Assembly (NCBI GenBank): GCA_030640725.1
Contig: DAOWIV010000047.1
Coordinates: forward strand, 1 to 28,977
DNA length: 28,977 nucleotides
Reading direction: 5' to 3'
Source of the DNA: Methanosarcinales archaeon
GTDB lineage: Archaea; Halobacteriota; Methanosarcinia; Methanosarcinales; Methanogasteraceae
The notes beneath the pieces were generated by a model. It was not told the DNA's origin. It did not search any database and saw only the letters and a list, made by a program, of their open reading frames with translations. Positions 24,248-28,977 of the stretch are shown here, piece by piece. Made by a program: the position numbers and the translations under genes. How positions within the stretch are numbered: the first letter of the stretch is position 1; each line of letters begins with the position of its first letter.

Positions 24248-25023
24248 CTATCTACGGCAAAGGCGGGATTGGTAAGTCCAGCACAGCGTCAAACGTTGCA
24301 GCAGCGTGTGCTGACGAAGGGCGTTCGGTTACCATCATCGGATGTGATCCGAAGAGCGACTCCTCGATCACACTGCTAAGTGGCAGGCGGATTCCAACGG
24401 TAATGGACTTGATGCGGCAGGGGGTTGAGTTATGCGAGGAAAACGTCGTTTATGAGGGTTATAAGGGTGTTAAATGCGTGGAAGTCGGTGGACCCGAGCC
24501 AGGAGTCGGCTGCGCCGGCAGGGGCATCATCATCGCCGTAAATATGCTGCAAAAGGTCACATCTGCCATCAAGGACAGTGATCTCGTGATCTATGATGTG
24601 CCTGGCGACATTGTGTGTGGCGGCTTTGCGGCACCGATTCAGAAGAATCTGGTCAACGAGGCATACATTCTTTCATCTGGTGAATATATGCCAATTTATG
24701 CTGCAAACAACATCGCAAAGGGACTTCAAAAGCTAAAAATGCCGCTGAGTGGTGTAATCTGTAATTCAAGAAACGTTACACGAGAAAAAGAGATCATAAC
24801 CGAGTTTGCATCTGGAATCGGGAGTGAACCCGTTGCATTCATACCAAAAGACGATATCGTGCAGGAATGCGAGCGGGAAGGCTTCTCTGTGATCGAAAGA
24901 GCGCCGGATTCCGCAATCGCCGACGTATACCGAAAGCTTGCGACTGCGATCATGAATTGCGAAGAATCCGTGATACCGGTTCCGATGGATGATGCTCGTC
25001 TGCGTGAATTGATCAAAGTATAA
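24226..25023 (+). CDS. cfbC: F430 synthesis reductase CfbC
   Basis: 265 residues, NifH-like. It is the ATP-dependent reductase of Ni-sirohydrochlorin a,c-diamide reductive cyclase, which feeds electrons to CfbD to build coenzyme F430 (established). Walker A YGKGGIGKS, CDPKSDSS switch I, and the two cysteines that bridge the 4Fe-4S cluster of the dimer, C96 (GVGCAGRG) and C131 (DIVCGGFAAP). The CfbC-type sequence GEYMPIYAANNI and ICNSRNV favour it over nitrogenase NifH, and no nif genes are near. A GAGGAT ribosome site precedes the ATG inside the end of the upstream small gene. CfbD is not adjacent. The unknown gene follows 24 bases later. Confidence 0.9.
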   Translation: MYRARRIAIYGKGGIGKSSTASNVAAACADEGRSVTIIGCDPKSDSSITLLSGRRIPTVMDLMRQGVELCEENVVYEGYKGVKCVEVGGPEPGVGCAGRGIIIAVNMLQKVTSAIKDSDLVIYDVPGDIVCGGFAAPIQKNLVNEAYILSSGEYMPIYAANNIAKGLQKLKMPLSGVICNSRNVTREKEIITEFASGIGSEPVAFIPKDDIVQECEREGFSVIERAPDSAIADVYRKLATAIMNCEESVIPVPMDDARLRELIKV

Positions 25024-25047
25024 AAGAGTATAGAAGGCTGCAAAATC

Positions 25048-26091
25048 ATGAACAAACGGGTCGTACTTGATATTCTCACAAACATTCTGAAATCGCAAGG
25101 GTATAGCGTAAAGTTGCATAATGCGGGCTGGGATAGTCCGATGAACATGCTGGATACCAATCCGGCTGATTCGATGGTTGATCTGGTGGTGGAAAAGGAT
25201 GGAAATACAACATACATCCGGTGTGGAGAGACCGAAGACGATTTGCAGCGTTTTGGAAGCACAGTACGCGGATCTGCCGACGCTTTATTCATATCTGACG
25301 AAATCACTGATTGGACCGGCGTTTTTGCAGAACAGCACAGGATCAGGACGTGGGATCGTGACGAACTTGAGATCCGCATAGGAAAGGCGATCCTTGCAGA
25401 GGCAGAGGGCACGCATTATGATTTTCTGGGATCAGCAAGCTATGGTTATGACCGATACGGCAGAAACAACAGGATTCTGATGCCAGAGAGCACAGAAACT
25501 GCTGCTCGCACCGTCGATGATACCAACTCGTGCAATCTGCTCCAGTTGCGATGCGCTCCGATCATGGTGGATGAAAAACGTGCGATATCGACCGCAAAAG
25601 GGTTTGTCAGCGATATAAGGAATGTTGCCATAGAATTTGTGCCTTTCTGGAATTACAAATGCGATGTTGATGGATATCAGCAACATAAAACGAAGATGGT
25701 GCATATATCAGCCCAGGATCGGGGTGCGATCAATGCTCTCAATAAGCAGAAATATGAATACATAATGGAGATACGCGATCAAATATCAGTTCCTTGCGAG
25801 AATTACGCGATAAACAGTTCGGTCATGTCAAAAGAAGAAGCTGAGAAACTGATACTGGACGATGCAATCACGAGCAACACGAAAACCATGTCATTCACCA
25901 GTAAATCCGGCGATGCCATCATAACCGAGCACAAAACCATAAAACCGAGACCGGGAGACATTACGCTCGCTGTGGAGCTGGTCTATCTGCCGTTCTGGGC
26001 GGTTGACGGTGCGAGCCGCAGCATCAAGATCAATGCCTGCGACGGTAGCGCTGTGACTGAACCGATCGACGACGATATCGAGTTTCTATAG
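25048..26091 (+). CDS. Conserved-looking protein of unknown function beside cfbC
   Basis: 347 residues; I do not recognise the family. The first 120 residues resemble an archaeal restriction-endonuclease-like fold: a start helix, VDLVVEKDGNTTYIRC strands and an IRTWDRDELEIRIGKAIL closing helix; the usual active-site E-x-K appears lost. The rest (about 150-347) has two copies of an aromatic motif, IEFVPFWNYKCDVDGY near residue 195 and VELVYLPFWAVDG near 312, which suggests a duplicated beta domain. No membrane segment. An AGAAGG site lies 10 bases before the ATG. It is 24 bases after cfbC and 66 bases before cofH. A role in cofactor maturation is inferred from location only. Confidence 0.65.
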   Translation: MNKRVVLDILTNILKSQGYSVKLHNAGWDSPMNMLDTNPADSMVDLVVEKDGNTTYIRCGETEDDLQRFGSTVRGSADALFISDEITDWTGVFAEQHRIRTWDRDELEIRIGKAILAEAEGTHYDFLGSASYGYDRYGRNNRILMPESTETAARTVDDTNSCNLLQLRCAPIMVDEKRAISTAKGFVSDIRNVAIEFVPFWNYKCDVDGYQQHKTKMVHISAQDRGAINALNKQKYEYIMEIRDQISVPCENYAINSSVMSKEEAEKLILDDAITSNTKTMSFTSKSGDAIITEHKTIKPRPGDITLAVELVYLPFWAVDGASRSIKINACDGSAVTEPIDDDIEFL

Positions 26092-26157
26092 ATATGCTGG
26101 AAGTATAGTCCTTTTACGTGTTCCAGCCGATTCGTTGTATATGGAGACCTGCAAAAT

Positions 26158-27303
26158 ATGCTTCCCACAGACTTAATCGACCGCGCCCGCGCTGGCGAAT
26201 GCACAAAAGAGGATGCAGCGCTCCTTGCCACCGCACCGCTTCCAGAATTATTTCGGCTTGCTGACGAGCTACGCGCAGAAGCAGTCGGCGATACTGTAAC
26301 ATACATCCTCAACCGAAACATCAACTTCACGAGCCAGTGTATCGGAACATGCCGGTTCTGCGCATTCAGAGACCCGAGGGGCTACCGGATGGATATATCC
26401 GAGATTCTCGAGAAGGTGCGGGAGGCAGTCAGCACCGGCGCAACCGAGATCTGCATTCAGGGCGGGCTTCTCCCGGATATGCGACTGGATGGCTACTGCG
26501 AGATTCTTGAATCGATCAAATCCGAGTTTCCGGATATTCACCTGCATTCATACTCGCCGATGGAGGTTTACCATGCGTCACGAGACGGGGTGGGTGTCAA
26601 AGACGCGCTTGTTGCGCTGAAAGGTGCAGGGCTTGACACGATGCCGGGAACCGCAGCAGAGATCCTTGTGGACCGGGTGCGCAAAAGAATATGCCCGGGC
26701 AAGCTGAATACGGAAGACTGGGCAGGTGTCATCAGGACTGCGCACAATCTTGGCATCAGAACGACTGCAACGATCATGTACGGGCACATCGAGACGATGC
26801 AGGATCGAATCGACCACATCCTCCTGATACGGGATATCCAGAAGGCGACCCGTGGGTTCACAGAGTTTGTGCCGCTGCCGTTCATGCCGTACAACAACGA
26901 ACTCGGAAGCGAGATGCTCAAGAGCGGTAATTACGGCATCACTGGAATCGACGACCTGCGGATGCATGCGCTCGCACGAATCGTGCTCCACACCCACATC
27001 AAAAACATTCAGGCGAGCTGGGTGAAGCTCGGGACAAAACTCGCCCAGTACGCGCTCCATTGCGGCGCAAACGACCTCGGGGGGACACTCATGGAAGAGA
27101 AGATATCAAAATCAGCAGGGGCAACGTCAGGCGAATACATGTCGCCCGCGGAGTTTGAATGGATCATCGGAAAGGCGGGAAGGGTGCCGGCGGTGCGGGA
27201 TACGCTCTATTCACATCAGCAAACTTTTCACCAAACTTTTCACAAAAGTTTGATCAAAAACTGCCCTCCGGGCGGGGCAGCGACTTCAATTACTACGGAT
27301 TGA
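26158..27303 (+). CDS. cofH: F420 biosynthesis radical SAM enzyme CofH with repeat-derived tail
   Basis: 381 residues. Radical SAM subunit that transfers the 4-hydroxyphenyl part of tyrosine to the ribityl-aminouracil in making the F0 chromophore of F420, together with CofG. The cluster motif C61-x3-C65-x2-C68 (CIGTCRFCAF) and the CofH signature TGATEICIQGGLLPDM are clear, as is HLHSYSPMEV. CofG is not in the window. Conserved sequence ends at about residue 345 with PAVRDTLYS. The last 36 or so residues (HQQTFHQTFHKSLIKNCPPG onward) are translated from the double-hairpin repeat and replace the normal short C-terminus. A GGAG site lies 11 bases before the ATG. Confidence 0.92.
   Translation: MLPTDLIDRARAGECTKEDAALLATAPLPELFRLADELRAEAVGDTVTYILNRNINFTSQCIGTCRFCAFRDPRGYRMDISEILEKVREAVSTGATEICIQGGLLPDMRLDGYCEILESIKSEFPDIHLHSYSPMEVYHASRDGVGVKDALVALKGAGLDTMPGTAAEILVDRVRKRICPGKLNTEDWAGVIRTAHNLGIRTTATIMYGHIETMQDRIDHILLIRDIQKATRGFTEFVPLPFMPYNNELGSEMLKSGNYGITGIDDLRMHALARIVLHTHIKNIQASWVKLGTKLAQYALHCGANDLGGTLMEEKISKSAGATSGEYMSPAEFEWIIGKAGRVPAVRDTLYSHQQTFHQTFHKSLIKNCPPGGAATSITTD
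27220..27280 (+). repeat. Double-hairpin repeat, copy 1, in the cofH 3' end
   Basis: Two tandem copies of CAAACTTTTCAC (27220-27243). The second forms a perfect 9-bp hairpin: CAAACTTTT, loop CAC, AAAAGTTTG (27232-27252). Then ATCAAAAACT and a G/C hairpin, GCCC-TCC-GGGC (27263-27273), followed by GGGG. The repeat is in frame in cofH and encodes a peptide with KNCPPGG. It has four relatives within 900 bases. Confidence 0.75.
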
Positions 27304-27870
27304 TGAAGTGCGGGTCATTTCATACGGAGACTTCCGATGGCTGAAAATCTACCTGTAAAAAACGACTCTCAGATCCTGCTTTACCAAACGGAAAGCGGTC
27401 AGACTAAAATAGAGGTCCTGCTCGAGGACGAGACTGTCTGGCTGACGCAGAAGTTGATGGCGGAGTTGTTCCAGACAACAAAGCAGAATATTAGCCTGCA
27501 TATCCAGAACATTTATGCGGAGGGTGAATTGACACCAGATTCAACCGTCAAGGAATACTTGACAGTTCAAAAAGAGGGAAGCAGACAAGTTTCCAGAGTG
27601 GTTGATTTTTATAATCTGGATATGATCATCTCTGTCGGTTATCGCGTAAAATCCCATGTTGCCACTCGATTCCGCCAATGGGCGACTCAGCGACTGCGGG
27701 AATATATTGTCGAGGGTTTTGTTCTTGATGATGAGCGGTTGAAAAACCCGGATCAGCCTTTTGATTATTTTGATGAACTTCTGCGCCGCATCCAGGACAT
27801 TCGCACGTCTGAACGACGGTTTTACCAGAAGATAACCGATATTTACGCCACAAGCATCGATTACGATCCA

Positions 27871-28135
27871 CGATTTTTTCACAAAAAATCGAGTAAAAAC
27901 TGCCCTTCGGGCGGGGATGACGATATGCATCTTTACATAACGAAGGACGATATCTCTATAAAAAATCGAGCGAGAAATGCCTTTCGGATGGGAGTTACAG
28001 TTTTTGATCAAACTTTTGTGAAAAGTTTGCGAGTGAGAAATGCCCTTCGGGAGGGGGGTGGCAATATGCATCTTTACATACGAAGGACGATTTTTTCACA
28101 AAAAGTCGAGCGAGAAATGCCATTCAGGAGGGGGG
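27871..28135 (+). repeat. Cluster of four double-hairpin repeats
   Basis: Four 21-base hairpin units, each followed by a G/C-rich part. Unit 2, 27871-27891: arms CGATTTTTT and AAAAAATCG, loop CAC. Unit 3, 27948-27968: degenerate, only CGAT/ATCG kept. Unit 4, 28009-28029: arms CAAACTTTT and AAAAGTTTG, loop GTG, part of an exact 32-base reverse copy of 27232-27263. Unit 5, 28088-28108: CGATTTTTT and AAAAAGTCG with one G-T pair. Each hairpin is followed by an AGCGAGAAATGCC-like spacer, then a TTCGGG or similar hairpin and a G run. A 28-base direct repeat (27923-27951 and 28064-28091) shows internal duplication. Confidence 0.75.
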
Positions 28136-28142
28136 TGATGAT

Positions 28143-28154
28143 ACACTTAAGTGT
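28143..28154. repeat. 12-base perfect palindrome
   Basis: ACACTTAAGTGT, directly after the last repeat unit and 34 bases before the small ORF at 28188. It could be an operator for the downstream ORF and mobB or the outer end of the repeat element. Confidence 0.4.
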
Positions 28155-28187
28155 GCACTGGAAAAGAACGCATTGAAGGAAGGAATA

Positions 28188-28301
28188 ATGACTGATAAAT
28201 TCTTTGGAACACAACCAATACTGAGACAATGCACCCAATCGAGCAGACCCTGCAGAGAGATGGTCATGAATACCAAAGCAGAGGATCGATACAATGACTA
28301 A
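28188..28301 (+). CDS. Small ORF, 37 residues, overlapping mobB
   Basis: Reads MTDKFFGTQPILRQ, then CTQSSRPCREMVMNTKAE, then DRYND. It has a good GAAGGAAGGA ribosome site 4-6 bases before the ATG and its last 8 bases overlap the mobB start, a typical coupled arrangement. Two cysteines in C-x6-C spacing might bind a metal. No family is recognised. It may be a real microprotein or a leader that sets mobB translation. Confidence 0.4.
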   Translation: MTDKFFGTQPILRQCTQSSRPCREMVMNTKAEDRYND

Positions 28302-28977
28302 CGCAGCCACAATCGGTGTTGTTGGCTACCACAACACTGGAAAGACGACTCTCGTCTGTGAACTGATCGAACGATTGAGAGGGCAGGGATATTCTGTGTC
28401 CACGGTAAAGAACATTCCAAAAGATGGATTTTCGATGGATGCAGAGGGAACAGACACATGGAGACATGGTGAATCGGGCGCCGGGGTGGTGGTCGCGAGC
28501 ACTTCGGATGAGACCACCTTCATCATGAAGACCGGCATGCCGCTTGAGGATATCCTGAGAATCACGGACAGCATGACGTCCCCTGATGTGATAATCGTTG
28601 AGGGGCACAAGACCGAGGCGATCCCGAAGATTGTTCTCGGCGAGATGCCAATCGAGAGCGAGGACGACGTGCGCAGGTACGATCCCGCAACCGACGACTT
28701 CGATTGCCTTTTCGATTACATAACAGAGACAATCGAGGTCAAGAAGACGTACAACAAACTTCCGGGGATGAATTGCAGAAAATGTGGATACAATGACTGC
28801 ATGGAGATGGCAGAGGCGATATTTCGGGGGGAAAAGGCAATATCCGATTGTCTGATGCAGGAAGGATTTGTGAGAGCTACCGTTGATGGAAAAGAGATAC
28901 CGATGGGGCCATTTGTCCAGGATATTGTCTCAAAGACGATTTTTGGGATGGTTGCGTCTCTGAAAGGCGTTGATTAC
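28294..28977 (+). CDS. mobB: MobB-type GTPase fused to an Fe-S domain (partial)
   Basis: 228 residues present; the frame is open to the right edge. Residues 1-140 are a MobB-like P-loop protein: Walker A GYHNTGKT (11-18), STVKNIPKDGFSMDAEGTDT (MobB reads K-H-D/K-H-x at this site) and DVIIVEGHKTEAIPKIVL. MobB helps attach the guanine nucleotide to molybdopterin. A 4Fe-4S domain follows with the spacing C161-x2-C164-x4-C169-x16-C186 (CRKCGYNDCMEMA), the same spacing as the Fe-S domain of corrinoid and RnfB-type proteins. The start has GAGG at 28281 and overlaps the small ORF. Its partner moaA is elsewhere in the window. Confidence 0.88.
   Translation, partial: MTNAATIGVVGYHNTGKTTLVCELIERLRGQGYSVSTVKNIPKDGFSMDAEGTDTWRHGESGAGVVVASTSDETTFIMKTGMPLEDILRITDSMTSPDVIIVEGHKTEAIPKIVLGEMPIESEDDVRRYDPATDDFDCLFDYITETIEVKKTYNKLPGMNCRKCGYNDCMEMAEAIFRGEKAISDCLMQEGFVRATVDGKEIPMGPFVQDIVSKTIFGMVASLKGVDY

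Larger units (their letters stand above)
27337..28176 (+). pseudogene. RhuM-family protein, C-terminally truncated by repeats
   Basis: The first 179 residues match the RhuM family (NDSQILLYQTESGQTKIEVL, then DETVWLTQKLMAELFQTTKQ and VGYRVKSHVATRFRQWATQR), a helix-turn-helix protein often found on mobile or accessory DNA with unproven function. Conserved sequence stops at IDYDPR; the usual remaining 150 or so residues are absent. From 27871 the frame reads through a cluster of double-hairpin repeats, giving a non-homologous tail of about 100 residues. The gene is thus probably non-functional or makes a truncated protein. A GGAG ribosome site lies 7 bases before the ATG. It could be horizontally acquired. 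Confidence 0.75.

Noticed and set aside
24226..25023. Nitrogenase iron protein NifH
   Set aside because: The sequence around GEYMPIYAANNI and ICNSRNV is of the CfbC type, and no nifDK-like gene lies nearby.
27871..28135. CRISPR array
   Set aside because: The repeats are hairpins of unequal sequence and spacing, translated in frame, with no constant repeat and unique spacers of equal length.

Overview
The window comes from a euryarchaeon of Methanomicrobia type that uses methyl-coenzyme M reductase (MCR): a methanogen or an anaerobic methane/alkane oxidiser. Support comes from the MCR activation ATPase AtwA with methanogenesis markers 3 and 6, the F430 biosynthesis gene cfbC, the F420 biosynthesis gene cofH, archaeal EF-1A, S10, L11, Orc1/Cdc6, Pus10 and XPD, a PGF-CTERM surface protein and an S-layer-type duplicated domain. 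Several start sites lie about 27-32 nt from a TATA box with no Shine-Dalgarno site (leaderless), while others carry strong GGAGG sites. I cannot fix the genus from the sequence alone.

Layout. 1-1550: a partial zinc-ribbon gene, an N-acetylglutamate synthase-type acetyltransferase and a membrane-anchored S-layer-related protein (all minus). 1938-3609: a soluble histidine kinase and a REC-GAF response regulator. 4176-5922: S10, EF-1A and tRNA-Glu(CTC) (minus). 6026-7072: a lone A-type ATP synthase subunit C. 7133-10653: atwA-mmp3-mmp6 operon. 10741-14434: moaA, and divergently aspS and cdc6. 14621-16591: cooC, a small membrane protein and a PGF-CTERM surface protein. 17108-20042: XPD-type helicase and rlmE. 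20054-22892: larE, pus10 and rpl11. 23009-27303: MoxR ATPase, a small helical protein, cfbC, an unrecognised 347-aa protein and cofH. 27220-28180: a cluster of double-hairpin repeats at the 3' ends of cofH and a truncated RhuM gene. 28188-28977: a 37-codon ORF overlapping a mobB/Fe-S fusion gene that runs off the edge.

The recurring theme is metallocofactor and nickel-enzyme maturation: AtwA/Mmp3/Mmp6 for MCR, CfbC for F430, CooC for nickel CO dehydrogenase, LarE for a nickel-pincer-type cofactor, MoaA and MobB for molybdopterin, CofH for F420. The two most interesting parts are the cfbC neighbourhood with its uncharacterised neighbours, and the translated double-hairpin repeat family, whose stem sequences change while the stem stays paired.
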